Positions 35,727-44,851 of a stretch of DNA of 64,000 nt are shown here, piece after piece; position 1 is the stretch's first letter; each line of letters opens with the position of its first letter. The stretch is from an uncultured Pseudovibrio sp. (GTDB lineage: Bacteria > Pseudomonadota > Alphaproteobacteria > Rhizobiales > Stappiaceae), in NCBI GenBank assembly GCA_947496145.1, contig CANMBS010000001.1:418802-482801 (forward strand), in the 5' to 3' direction. The notes beneath the pieces are model-generated. The model did not search any database. It saw only the letters and a program-made list of their open reading frames with translations, and was not told the DNA's origin. Position numbers and translations under genes: made by a program.

Positions 35727-38084
35727 ATGCTCAATTCCACTTTCTATCAAGCCAGCAGTGCCTTCAGAGTGAAATCAAAAACACGTGCAACGCTTTTATC
35801 CTCTTGTATCTCAATGGCGGTACTAGCACTGGTGCCCCATGCAAAAGCTCAGCAAACCATTCTGTTTTACGAGGGTGATATCATCACCATGGCAAATGAG
35901 CAGGCGGACAGAAACAAAGAAGCAAAAGGCCTGCTGGTTGAAGACGGCGAGATCACTCAGATTTTCAAGCAGGAGGGTGAATATCAGGATTACCTGAAAA
36001 AGGACGGTGTAACTAAAGTCCAGCTGAATGATGCTGTCCTGATGCCGGGCTTTATAGACCCCCATATGCATTTGCCGAATGTTGTAAGTTTTGCTGCTGT
36101 GGCCGATCTTTCGCCTTGTTTGCCGCAACCATACAATTATCGCACCTATGATAACCAGTTGGACCCACGTTTTAAAGACGAAGTCGTCTGCAAATACGAT
36201 GGCGAAATTGAAACTGGTCTGGACTGGACGTGGAACGTTTTAAATAACGCAAAGAACCGGTGGATTCCTTATCCCGGCACGAAAGACCCGATTAAAGATG
36301 CATGGATTGTTGGGAATGGGATTGATCCTTCCCGGTTTGGGGTAACACCCGATGAGATTGCACTGGTTGCAAAGTTCCGCGCCAATCCTGCTGCGGAGAT
36401 TGATGATAAAGTGGATGGGGCTGATGAACATCCCGTCTTCATTCTGGATCAATCCGGGCATGTGGGTTATGTGAACAATCAGGCTTTTGTCAGCGCTGGA
36501 ATTTGCAGTAAATTGCCTTGCGGGCCGGGAACAAACAGAAATGATAATGTGCCTTCTCCTGAACCACTCGGCAAATGGGAAACCTATATCGACGAAGATG
36601 GAACTGTACTCTATTCCGGTCTTCTGCAAGAGGAAGCTGCTTACGGCGCATTTGTAAGTGCTATGCACAAGGCAGCAGGCATTTCTCCAGAAAGTCCGTT
36701 TTTCTTCAGCAACTATGACGAGGGCCTCATCGCTGTTCCGCCAATCATTGAGAAGGTCGCGGCAACCGGGGTGACCACGATTGTTAATGGTGGTGGCTTT
36801 AACACACCAATCCTTCAGTTCAATAAGGATCTGGCCCTGCGAAAAGATGAGAGTGGGGAGTTTACAACACCATTCCGCATTCGCACTCTTATTTCTGCCA
36901 CTGCATATGATCCGGAAGATCCGAGTAAAACCGCTTTTGATATTGCCAAGGAGGAGATGACCGGAACGTGGCCAGACACAGTGGTTAACCGGGGGAAAGA
37001 CATAACAGATGCTGATGGGCGCTATGGTGCGACTGGCATTAAGTTCTGAGCAGATGGCTCAACACAAGGCTGCTCCGCTTTCCTCACACAGGCCTACAAC
37101 ATCAATGGGATATGCGTAGACGAAGACAGCGGCAAGAAAGTTGCCGTTACCGGTTGGCACGGAGCTAACTATAAGTTTTACAAACCGGACAATGCGGCGG
37201 AGCCCATCATAGCAAACCTGCGTGATGATGCTGATAGCTTTTATGCAACCCTGCAACCATTTTGGAACGAAGACTGGGCTATTCAGATTCACACCAACGG
37301 TGACAAAGCCATGCGGGGTGTTGCTCAGGCAGCTTTCAAACTCACGACTGAAAAATGCAACTCTCATCCCGTCACACTTATTCACGCGACAGTTGGTGGT
37401 GACCCGACCGGCCCGATTGCAGATCCCGTGGTTGATGAACTGGCTCATCTCACTGAACGTGCCAGGGCTATAAAGTGTGAGTCAGGCCAGCATCTTCCGT
37501 TAAGCTTCATGGCCTCACACCTGACGGGTCATGTGGGATATTGGGGTGGTGGATTTGTTAGTCTGCTGGATGGCAAAGACCTCAACAACATCAGTGCTGA
37601 TGGAGACTTTGAAGGACGTGCGCCTCTGCTGGATGCCACCACTCTGGAAGTAGACTATGATATTCCCTTCACCCTGCACAGCGATGCACCTATCACTCCA
37701 GTCCATCCGCTTTGGTATGTTGAGCAGATGGTCACACGCAACACATGGGTTTATCCGGCTATTAAAGGCGATCAGGTTAAAAATATGCCTGACAGCACGT
37801 GGACGGGAGACCCAAAAGGACGCTCTGTCTATGAAAACCTGAAGGGCATCACTTCCCTTGCCGCAAAGCAAACGCTGATTGATGTCAAGGTGGGCACTCT
37901 GGAGGTGGGCAAGGTTGCCGATCTGGTTATTCTTGACCGCAGCCCTTTGAGTGCAAGCACAGACGTGAACAGCGCCAATGCCATCAACAAAATCAAGGTC
38001 TGCTACACCTATCTGGCAGGTAAGCAGTGGAAGCCAAAGAGCTTTTCAGGTGATAAATGCGGGAAGGTGGAGATAGCTGACTAA
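35727..38084 (+). pseudogene. YtcJ-like amidohydrolase interrupted by an in-frame TGA
   Basis: One continuous frame of 786 codons encodes a metal-dependent hydrolase, broken only by TGA at 37047-37049 (codon 441). The N-terminal part has a signal peptide (MAVLALVPHAKAQQ), the start of the amidohydrolase domain (MPGFIDPHMHLP, metal-binding His-x-His) and ends GIKF. Directly after the stop, the same frame continues ADGSTQGCSAFLTQAY with conserved family sequence. It reaches TLHSDAP and a typical end VGTLEVGKVADLVILDRSPL. In relatives a Trp or similar residue usually occupies this point, so TGG to TGA is the simplest explanation. Recent loss, a sequencing error or readthrough are all possible. 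It would be a periplasmic enzyme of unknown substrate. Confidence 0.8.
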
Positions 38085-38103
38085 GGGTTTTGCTGAGAGT
38101 ATA

Positions 38104-38149
38104 GCAGGCAGTCCAGTTTCAAGCGCAGTAACTGGGCTGGTTGCCCTGC
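38104..38149 (+). terminator. Stem-loop after the amidohydrolase gene
   Basis: CCAGTT/AACTGG and the outer GGCA/TGCC pair form an extended hairpin 20 bases after the stop codon. No U-run follows, so termination is uncertain. Confidence 0.35.
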
Positions 38150-38330
38150 CACAGACCAGCAGGATGCTCATTTGCGCTGGGCGCACAGACGATTACACGG
38201 GGTATTGTGGGATCGCCAGAGCATCAAAAGGCACAGTGAGTGTGCAGATGCAAGCGGTTGTAACACCCTGTTTTGCACTAATGATGGTAGTAAGCCGTTT
38301 TGCCTCTTCAAGTATCAGGCAAAGAGTGGC

Positions 38331-38570
38331 TTATTCAAGAGGTGATATGTTGGATTTTATTGGCCGCAGCTGGGCGACCCGCTGTATAATTCCGCAGGTC
38401 TTTCTTAATGCTTCCAGTTGGTCGCGTAAGGCTTGTTGCAGAGTGAACAAAGCATCGCGCTCCCGGCATTCTTTCATCCGCTCATTCAGCACTAATTGCT
38501 GCATATAAGCCAGATTTTCCAAATCCGAGACGGCTATGATGACTTCGTCAATTTCGTCTTGAAGCGTATT
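38331..38570 (-). pseudogene. Remnant paralog of the 108-residue orphan gene at 63.2 kb
   Basis: The - strand frame encodes NTLQDEIDEVIIAVSDLENL and continues as a helical segment (LAYMQQLVLNERM...). About 27 of 45 residues match the core of the protein encoded at 63179-63505 (shared ERMK, ERDAL, KTCG). Homology extends upstream of the first possible start (TTG 38522), but no ATG, GTG or TTG exists between there and the dNTPase stop at 38625. It ends sooner than its relative. A 5'-truncated relic is most likely; a short TTG-started 63-residue product is possible. Confidence 0.6.
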
Positions 38571-38624
38571 TGTGGCGCTGCATGCGCATGCGGAATTAAT
38601 GGCGAGATGTTCCGGGCGGGGAAC

Positions 38625-40085
38625 TTAGATAGGCTTATGAATCGTAAGATGGCTAGTACCGTAAAGGCGAGAAAAAAACTCAAATGCATACCGATCCGTC
38701 ATGCCCGCGATAAAATCACAAATGGTTCGAAGACGTTCTTGCTCTGGAGCATTCTCGCAAAGTGTACGAAAATCTTTTGGTAATAATCTCATCGCTTCTT
38801 TGCTTTGAAGCGCCTCAAAGATTTTCTTTACAATATCTTTCCCGCGATATTCTACCGTTTGCATATTTGCAGATCGTATTACTCCAAAATAAGTTACATT
38901 CTTCAAGACTTCAACTTGCAGGAAAGTAGAAAACTCTAATCTAGCTTGAGATAGAGGTGGAAAATCCTCATTGATAATAACTTCAATGCCGTTCAAGAAA
39001 TGCTCAATCAAGCCAGACGTAAAAGCTGTACGCTCATATCCGTCTTCAGCTAATCGCCTTGAGTATGCCTGTGTTTCAGCTGAAATAATCGCTCTATTTG
39101 AAGCATTATTTTCGATATTGTCTGGCAGTACTTCTTCTTCGCTATTCTCAAAAATCAACTCTTCAAAAATGCCGAAAAGTGTTCGCCGCACGAAACTTGG
39201 ATCAATTCCAGCTATTTCATCGTTACTCTTGTCATATTGCTTCTTTGCTCGGCTACGAATAGTCTTTGCGACATCTTCGTAGATATCATCATCAAGCGCC
39301 AGTAATCTCATCGGAGTAAAGAAGCCTGCTTTTAAATTATCCTCCACATCGTAGGTCGAGTAAGCAATATCATCAGCAATATCCATGATACTGCATTCAA
39401 TTGTTTTGAATGTGCCTTTAAAATCTTCTACTCCAAGGACATTTTTCTTGATATCTCTAACCAAACCAGCTTCACTCTTATAATATCCTTTACTTACACT
39501 ACCTTGCTCCTTCCGATCGCTATCCCGTATTGGGATTTCAGCATCATATTTTAACAGCGCCGCTAGACTTCGATAAGTCAAGTTTAGTCCGCGTCGGTAG
39601 TCTATTCCTGCCGTATCGATAAGATCTGTTTTTGATTTAAATTTTTTCTCTAATTTCGCAAGAATCCTTAAGCTTTGGGCGTTCCCTTCGAAGCCTCCAT
39701 CGTGTGTACGCATACATTCATCAAGTGCTTCTTCACCATTATGACCAAACGGAGGATGCCCTAAATCATGAGCCAGTCCTGCAAATTCAACAATATCTGG
39801 GTTTATTTGAAGGCTTTCTTGCTTAAAGAAAGCTTCCGTGCCATTTATTTGAAATGCAATCGACTTTGCAATCTGAGCAACTTCTAATGAATGAGTTAAC
39901 CGATTGCGGTAGAAATCTGACTCATTACCCGGAAAAACTTGGGTTTTCCCTTGTAATCTACGAAAACTAGGGGAGTGTATTAGGCGCGCATAATCTCTAC
40001 GCCATGGGGAACGATATTTATGCTCCTCTTTAACATCAGTCTCATCATATGCACGAGCGAAATCAGTCTCGCGATATAAAGTCAT
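38625..40085 (-). CDS. HD-domain dNTP triphosphohydrolase (Dgt-like), accessory, AT-rich
   Basis: The protein has 486 residues. The N-terminal segment YRSPWRRDYARLIHSPSFRRLQGKTQV (here shown in parts) and the HD metal site are typical of dGTPase-family enzymes. The HD site comprises LTHSLEVAQIA, GLAHDLGHPPFGHNGEEAL and a later Asp in DIADDIAYSTYDVED. They cut dNTPs to nucleoside and triphosphate. It is longer than the housekeeping alphaproteobacterial Dgt (about 400). Its composition also differs from its neighbours (two sampled 60-base lines are 32% and 37% GC, versus well above 50% in polA). This suggests acquisition. A 57-residue gene lies 25 bases upstream. Some dGTPases of this family are known anti-phage proteins; that role here is inference. 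Confidence 0.85.
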   Translation of the reverse strand: MTLYRETDFARAYDETDVKEEHKYRSPWRRDYARLIHSPSFRRLQGKTQVFPGNESDFYRNRLTHSLEVAQIAKSIAFQINGTEAFFKQESLQINPDIVEFAGLAHDLGHPPFGHNGEEALDECMRTHDGGFEGNAQSLRILAKLEKKFKSKTDLIDTAGIDYRRGLNLTYRSLAALLKYDAEIPIRDSDRKEQGSVSKGYYKSEAGLVRDIKKNVLGVEDFKGTFKTIECSIMDIADDIAYSTYDVEDNLKAGFFTPMRLLALDDDIYEDVAKTIRSRAKKQYDKSNDEIAGIDPSFVRRTLFGIFEELIFENSEEEVLPDNIENNASNRAIISAETQAYSRRLAEDGYERTAFTSGLIEHFLNGIEVIINEDFPPLSQARLEFSTFLQVEVLKNVTYFGVIRSANMQTVEYRGKDIVKKIFEALQSKEAMRLLPKDFRTLCENAPEQERLRTICDFIAGMTDRYAFEFFSRLYGTSHLTIHKPI

Positions 40086-40110
40086 ATCATCCCCTACTCC
40101 ATTGAATAAA

Positions 40111-40284
40111 TTACTTTTTTACTTTACCTGCTTTCACATCTATATTTTCTTTTTTTGATGAATTTTGAGTCGTATAAAAATCTTTCACCCAAGATAACTC
40201 GCGCTTCGCAGCGCTTCGCAATGTTTGACCTTCTCTCGAAAACTTGGGGCCTGAAATATTAAGTTTCTTCACCACAGCTGTCAT
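40111..40284 (-). CDS. Small basic protein (57 aa) upstream of the dNTPase
   Basis: ATG at 40284 lies six bases after a perfect GAGGGAG ribosome-binding site and opens 57 codons to TAA. The product begins MTAVVKKLNISG and ends KAGKVKK. It is strongly basic (about 14 Lys/Arg), has no membrane segment and matches no family I know. It is AT-rich like the following dNTPase gene, which starts 25 bases after its stop. The two probably form one operon. The ribosome-binding site and co-directional spacing are the main evidence that this is a real gene. Confidence 0.7.
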   Translation of the reverse strand: MTAVVKKLNISGPKFSREGQTLRSAAKRELSWVKDFYTTQNSSKKENIDVKAGKVKK

Positions 40285-40474
40285 ATCAAACTCCCTCTGC
40301 GACCTTTGAGCATTGCCAACGCAACTACTGCATAAAACACTAACATGGCCATTTTTGTTAATCAGTAAAGAAGATTAAAAAACTATCCCTGTTTTCCCAT
40401 GCTGTGTCCTAAGCTCTACATAAACCTTTTATGGATAGCGATTACGCCGCAAAACTCGGCATTTCCCCCGAAGG

Positions 40475-40499
40475 AAAAAGAGGCGCTAGTGCGCCTCTT
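40475..40499 (-). terminator. Terminator of polA that contains its stop codon
   Basis: AGAGGCGC (40479-40486) and GCGCCTCT (40491-40498) form an 8-base stem with a four-base loop. On the - strand it is followed by UUUUU. The polA TAG (40488-40486) sits in the loop and stem edge, so the last codons of polA form the hairpin. Confidence 0.8.
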
Positions 40500-43416
40500 C
40501 CCAGTTGGTGGCGGCTTCGGCTTCCACTTTGAGGGGGACCGAGAGCTGGAGGGCGGGTTCTGTTGCTTTTTCCATGGTGGCGATGACGAGTTTTTTGGTG
40601 TCTTCTACCTGATCTTCTGGCAATTCGAAGATGAGTTCGTCGTGCACCTGGAGGAGCATCTGGGCGTCGAGGCCAGCTGTTTCCAAGACCTCGTCCATAC
40701 GCACCATGGCACGGCGGATGATATCTGCCGCTGAGCCCTGAATTGGGGCGTTGATGGCTGCGCGCTCGTAAAACTGGCGCATGTTCGGGTTTTTGGTGTT
40801 TACATCCGGGTAGTGGGCGCGGCGGCCAAAGATGGTTTCGACGTAACCATTTGCATGGACGAGTTTTTTGGTTTCTTCCATGTAATCTTTAATGCCCGGG
40901 AAGCGCTCAAAATAGGTTTTGATGTAGTCGCCTGCTTCACTGCGTGCGATGCCCAGCTGGTTGGCAAGGCCGAACGCGGAAATGCCGTAGATGATGCCGA
41001 AGTTGATTGCTTTGGCGCGGCGGCGGACCATTGGGTCCATGCCCTCAATCGGCACACCAAACATCTCACTAGCTGTCATGGCGTGAATGTCGAGCCCATC
41101 GGCAAACGCCTGTTTGAGCTGCGGAATATCGGCCATGTGGGCGAGCACACGCAGTTCGATCTGGCTGTAATCGGCAGAAATGAGCATCTTGCCTTTTTCC
41201 GCGATGAACGCCTGACGGATTTTGCGGCCCTCAGCGGTTCTGATCGGGATGTTCTGGATGTTTGGCTCAGAAGAAGACAAACGGCCCGTGGAGGTGGACG
41301 CCAGCGAGAACGAGGTGTGGACGCGGCCCGTCTCCTGATTGATGAAGCCCGGCAGAGCGTCGGTGTAAGTGGATTTCAGCTTGCTGAGCTGACGCCACTC
41401 GACGATTTTGCTTGGCAGCTCATGGCCTTGCGCGGCGAGGTCATCCAGCACGGAGGCGGAGGTGGACCAGGCACCGGTTTTGGTTTTCTTGCCACCTGGC
41501 AGACCCATTTTGCCGAACAGGATTTCACCCAGTTGCTTTGGAGAGCCGACGTTGAAGATTTCGCCTGCAAGGTCGTGGATTTCACTTTCCAGCCGTGCTG
41601 CGCCTTGCGCGAACTCACCGGAGAGCAGGGAGAGCATCTGACGGTCGATGGAGATGCCACGGCGTTCCATTTTCGCCAGTGTTGCCACCATCGGGCGTTC
41701 CAGACGCTCATAAACCACGGTCATTTCCTCAGCGGCGAGGCGTGGTTTGAGGATTTTCCAGAGGCGCAGGGTGACGTCCGCATCTTCTGCCGCATAGGCG
41801 GTGGCTTTGTCCAGCGGCACCTTGTCGAAGGTGATCTGGGATTTGCCGGAGCCACAGACTTCCTTGAACGGGATTGGCGTGTGGTTGAGCCAGCGCTGAG
41901 ACAGCTCGTCCATGCCGTTGCCACCCATGCCCGCGTCGAGCGCGTAAGAGAGCAGCATGGTGTCGTCAAACGGGGCCATTTCCACGCCGTAGCGCCCCAG
42001 CACGAGCCAGTCGTACTTCATGTTCTGCGCGATTTTTAGGACCGCCGGGTCTTCCAGCATTGGTTTGAGCAGGGCGATGGCTTCTTTAAGCGGGATCTGA
42101 CCTTCGAGCAATCCACCGCCGCCGAGGAGATCACCTTCACCATCCACATGTGCCAGCGGAATGTAGCAGGCTTTGCCCGGTGTGCAGGAGAGGGAGACGC
42201 CGACGAGGCCGGATTCCATGGCGCTCAAGGCATCCGTCTCGGTGTCCACAGCCACGTAGCCCACTTCATAGGCTTCCGCTATCCACTCTTTAAGGCGCTC
42301 AGTGGTAGAAACTGTTTCGTAGGCGGAATTATCTATAGGAATTGCAGATATTTCAGAGGCAATCTTGGCTACCAGAGGGGCAGCTGTCCATGCCTTATCC
42401 TCATTTTCTCCTGCGCCATCCTCAGCTTGTTCTGCCGGTTTTACAGCGCTTTCCCAGCCTTCAATCACAATGTCTGCGGCTTCGATGTTTTCCAGCACGG
42501 CGCCGGTTTTATCTGCCACTTTCTTGGTGAGGCTGGTGAAGCCCATGGCTTTGAGGAAGCCGACAGCCTGTGCGCCGTCTACGTCGCACACAGAGAAGTC
42601 TTCAACCGGAGTTTCCACCGGTACGGCTTCTTCCAGTTGCACGAGGCGGCGGGAAATGCGGGCCTGCTCGGCGAACTCGATAAGATTCTCGCGGCGCTTC
42701 TTCTGCTTGATGGTTTCGGCCTGTTCCAGAAGAGTGTCCAGATCACCGAACTCATTGATAAGCAGAGCGGCGGTTTTCAGGCCGATGCCCGGAACGCCCG
42801 GTACGTTATCGACGCTATCGCCTGCCAGCGACTGCACTTCGACGACCTTTTCCGGTCCTACACCGAATTTCTCAAAGACTTCTGGCTTGCCAATAATCTT
42901 GTTCTTCATGGTATCGACCATGCCGATCTTATCGGTGACAAGCTGCATCAGGTCTTTATCGCCGGAGACGATGGTAACACGTGCGCCCTGAGCCTCTGCC
43001 TGACGGGCATAGGTGGCGATCAGGTCATCGGCCTCATAGCCTTCCTGCTCAATTGCAGGCACACCGAATGCGCGGGTTGCCTGACGGATCAGGCCGAACT
43101 GCGGGCGCAGATCTTCCGGCGGCGGCGGGCGGTGGGCCTTATATTCCGGGTAGAAATCGTTGCGGAACGTTTTGCCGGACTTATCGAAGATCACGGCGAA
43201 GTGGGTTGGCTCGTCACCTGTTTCTTTGGTGGGGCCTTCCTGCATCATTTTCCAGAGCATGTTGCAGAAGCCGGAAACCGCGCCAACGGGCAATCCGTCG
43301 GGCTTGCGAGTAAGCGGCGGCAGCGCATGATAGGCGCGGAAAATGAAGGTAGAGCCATCGATCAGGATGAGGTGATCGTTCTCTGTGAGAGCTGGGGCAA
43401 TTGATTGTGTCGACAT
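40486..43416 (-). CDS. polA: DNA polymerase I
   Basis: This protein of about 976 residues has all three classical domains. The 5'-3' exonuclease (about 15-310) has LILIDGSTFIFRAYHALPPL and the helix-3-turn VPGVPGIGLKTAA. The 3'-5' exonuclease (about 380-570) has VAVDTETDALSAM. The polymerase (about 590-976) has motif A ISADYSQIELRVLAHM, motif B RRRAKAINFGIIYG and motif C MLLQVHDELIFE. It fills Okazaki and repair gaps. The start is uncertain among ATG 43416, ATG 43428 and TTG 43437, none with a clear ribosome-binding site. Confidence 0.96.
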   Translation of the reverse strand: MSTQSIAPALTENDHLILIDGSTFIFRAYHALPPLTRKPDGLPVGAVSGFCNMLWKMMQEGPTKETGDEPTHFAVIFDKSGKTFRNDFYPEYKAHRPPPPEDLRPQFGLIRQATRAFGVPAIEQEGYEADDLIATYARQAEAQGARVTIVSGDKDLMQLVTDKIGMVDTMKNKIIGKPEVFEKFGVGPEKVVEVQSLAGDSVDNVPGVPGIGLKTAALLINEFGDLDTLLEQAETIKQKKRRENLIEFAEQARISRRLVQLEEAVPVETPVEDFSVCDVDGAQAVGFLKAMGFTSLTKKVADKTGAVLENIEAADIVIEGWESAVKPAEQAEDGAGENEDKAWTAAPLVAKIASEISAIPIDNSAYETVSTTERLKEWIAEAYEVGYVAVDTETDALSAMESGLVGVSLSCTPGKACYIPLAHVDGEGDLLGGGGLLEGQIPLKEAIALLKPMLEDPAVLKIAQNMKYDWLVLGRYGVEMAPFDDTMLLSYALDAGMGGNGMDELSQRWLNHTPIPFKEVCGSGKSQITFDKVPLDKATAYAAEDADVTLRLWKILKPRLAAEEMTVVYERLERPMVATLAKMERRGISIDRQMLSLLSGEFAQGAARLESEIHDLAGEIFNVGSPKQLGEILFGKMGLPGGKKTKTGAWSTSASVLDDLAAQGHELPSKIVEWRQLSKLKSTYTDALPGFINQETGRVHTSFSLASTSTGRLSSSEPNIQNIPIRTAEGRKIRQAFIAEKGKMLISADYSQIELRVLAHMADIPQLKQAFADGLDIHAMTASEMFGVPIEGMDPMVRRRAKAINFGIIYGISAFGLANQLGIARSEAGDYIKTYFERFPGIKDYMEETKKLVHANGYVETIFGRRAHYPDVNTKNPNMRQFYERAAINAPIQGSAADIIRRAMVRMDEVLETAGLDAQMLLQVHDELIFELPEDQVEDTKKLVIATMEKATEPALQLSVPLKVEAEAATNWEEAH

Positions 43417-43498
43417 GGGCTGGATCATGCCCGTCAATTGCGCACAAAGAAAGAGCTATTAACTCTTTTTCAATGATGTTTTAGCGATCCGCTCTGTC

Positions 43499-43960
43499 CT
43501 ACTGCTGCTCACTGGGTTTTAAAGGAGATACCGGCTCGATAACAGGCATAAAACCGGTGCGGTTGTTGCGGATGGTGGGTTTGTATTTGCCTTCCGGGCA
43601 GATGAAGATCAGTTCGTCGTCAATGCGGACCTGTTGGCACTCCTCGTCCAGCTCGTACACAAAGCCGTTGTTGTCTCCACTGAAGTAGTAGTCATTGGTG
43701 GCGGGTTCGCTGCCATTTTCGGCTTTTTGTGCGCCGTGAACGGATTTGTTGCAAAGATCGCGGATTTTGTCGTGGTATTGAGAGCGGCCAAGGTCGGCTT
43801 TAGGCTCGCGGCTCATGTATTCCTCTTCACATTTTACCAGTTCAGCAGGAGTTGCCCGCTTTGGAGGAGGTGGAACGTCCTGAGCCTGAGCTGTGGTGGG
43901 ACTGAAGCCTGACAAGAAAGACAGAACCACCAGAGATATAACGGTGCTGGAGTAACTCAT
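43499..43960 (-). CDS. Small exported protein coupled to the DUF2092 gene
   Basis: This 153-residue protein has a signal peptide (VVLSFLSGFSPTTAQAQ). The mature part contains six cysteines spread through VKCEEEY, RDLCNKS, EECQQVR and IFICPEG (four clearly visible), suggesting disulfides. Its ATG overlaps the DUF2092 stop (ATGA), so it is translated with it. The chosen start follows GGAG. I do not recognise the family. Coupling suggests a shared envelope role. Confidence 0.65.
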   Translation of the reverse strand: MSYSSTVISLVVLSFLSGFSPTTAQAQDVPPPPKRATPAELVKCEEEYMSREPKADLGRSQYHDKIRDLCNKSVHGAQKAENGSEPATNDYYFSGDNNGFVYELDEECQQVRIDDELIFICPEGKYKPTIRNNRTGFMPVIEPVSPLKPSEQQ

Positions 43961-44733
43961 CTTGAGCTCCCTCCGTTTTCTACTGCTGAAAGGGCGGGCA
44001 GGCTGAAACGCTCGGCTCCTGCTGGTGGATTGAACCTGAAGTCTTCCCGGTTCAGCTGAGGGTCGAGGTTCCATCCCCGATAAGACAGGTGTGTCTGTGG
44101 AAGACCGCCGATTTCCTTATAAGTGATAATGAGATAACCGGGCAGGCCGGTGTCTTCGTAGACCCAGAGCTGCCAATCCAGCTGGTCATTAAAAAAGGCG
44201 AGGTGATGAGCAACGCCTTCCGGCAAGACTTCCCGACCGACATAGACAGAGCGTGTTGTCAGGTCATCGAGCGTTTTGCCCAGCTCGGGGTTGACCAGAT
44301 CAATACCAGGCAGAGTGAGCTGAAAGTCACTACGCAGGACATCAATCAATTCTGTAGCTGTGCCGTTGAAATCGCCCTGAGTGTAGATGTTCCGGGTTTT
44401 ATCGAAGTAAGTGATGATGCCATCATCGAGATAGATTTCACTCATACCGTTGGGGCGGGGAAGGTCGATTTTCAGGTCTCCCTGCTCAAGGATGTTCACC
44501 GTGTACTCAAAGACAAAATTGAGCGGCACCATATCCTTGAAGATACGTTCTTCACTGGCGTAAACCGTGAATGTCATCTGCTTGATATCTTTGAATTTCT
44601 CGACGGTCTCGTTGAGTATTTGGCGGGCCTTGTCTGCTGTTTGCGCAAAAGCCGGGGAGGGGCGCAGTTCCAGCCAGCTAATAATTGCCAGAATGAGAAG
44701 AAGCGGCAGAACCCTGAGAGCCCCGAGTTTCAT
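43957..44733 (-). CDS. DUF2092 periplasmic protein (LolA-like fold predicted)
   Basis: The 258-residue precursor has an N-terminal signal (LLLILAIISWLELRPSPAFA). The mature part matches DUF2092: MTFTVYASEERIFKDM, an outer-membrane-lipoprotein-carrier-like strand pattern, the YLDDGIITYFDKTRNIYTQG repeat unit and HHLAFFNDQLDWQLWVYEDT. The family is common near stress or lipoprotein-handling genes in Proteobacteria. A role in lipoprotein or lipid transfer across the periplasm is plausible but unproven. It is followed by the overlapping exported-protein gene. Confidence 0.75.
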   Translation of the reverse strand: MKLGALRVLPLLLILAIISWLELRPSPAFAQTADKARQILNETVEKFKDIKQMTFTVYASEERIFKDMVPLNFVFEYTVNILEQGDLKIDLPRPNGMSEIYLDDGIITYFDKTRNIYTQGDFNGTATELIDVLRSDFQLTLPGIDLVNPELGKTLDDLTTRSVYVGREVLPEGVAHHLAFFNDQLDWQLWVYEDTGLPGYLIITYKEIGGLPQTHLSYRGWNLDPQLNREDFRFNPPAGAERFSLPALSAVENGGSSR

Positions 44734-44851
44734 GGATGTGTCTTTCCTGATCTTATCTCGCCTATACCTGTTTCACGAGAAACCTAAGCAAAGATTGGAA
44801 AGACCATCTGAACCCAACCGCTAAAATTGGCGGTTGCTGATCTCGCTCAGA

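Noticed and set aside
37047..37090. Selenocysteine insertion at the TGA of the amidohydrolase
   Set aside because: The downstream hairpin does not have the apical loop and spacing of bacterial SECIS elements, and this family is not known to use selenocysteine. Kept only as a test in the findings.
38164..38508. A 114-codon + strand ORF opposite the paralog remnant
   Set aside because: It has no ribosome-binding site or family motif, and the opposite strand shows real homology to the gene at 63.2 kb.
40813..43404. Two long + strand ORFs opposite polA
   Set aside because: They are antisense shadows of polA with repetitive, His/Gly/Phe-rich composition typical of reverse frames of GC-rich genes.
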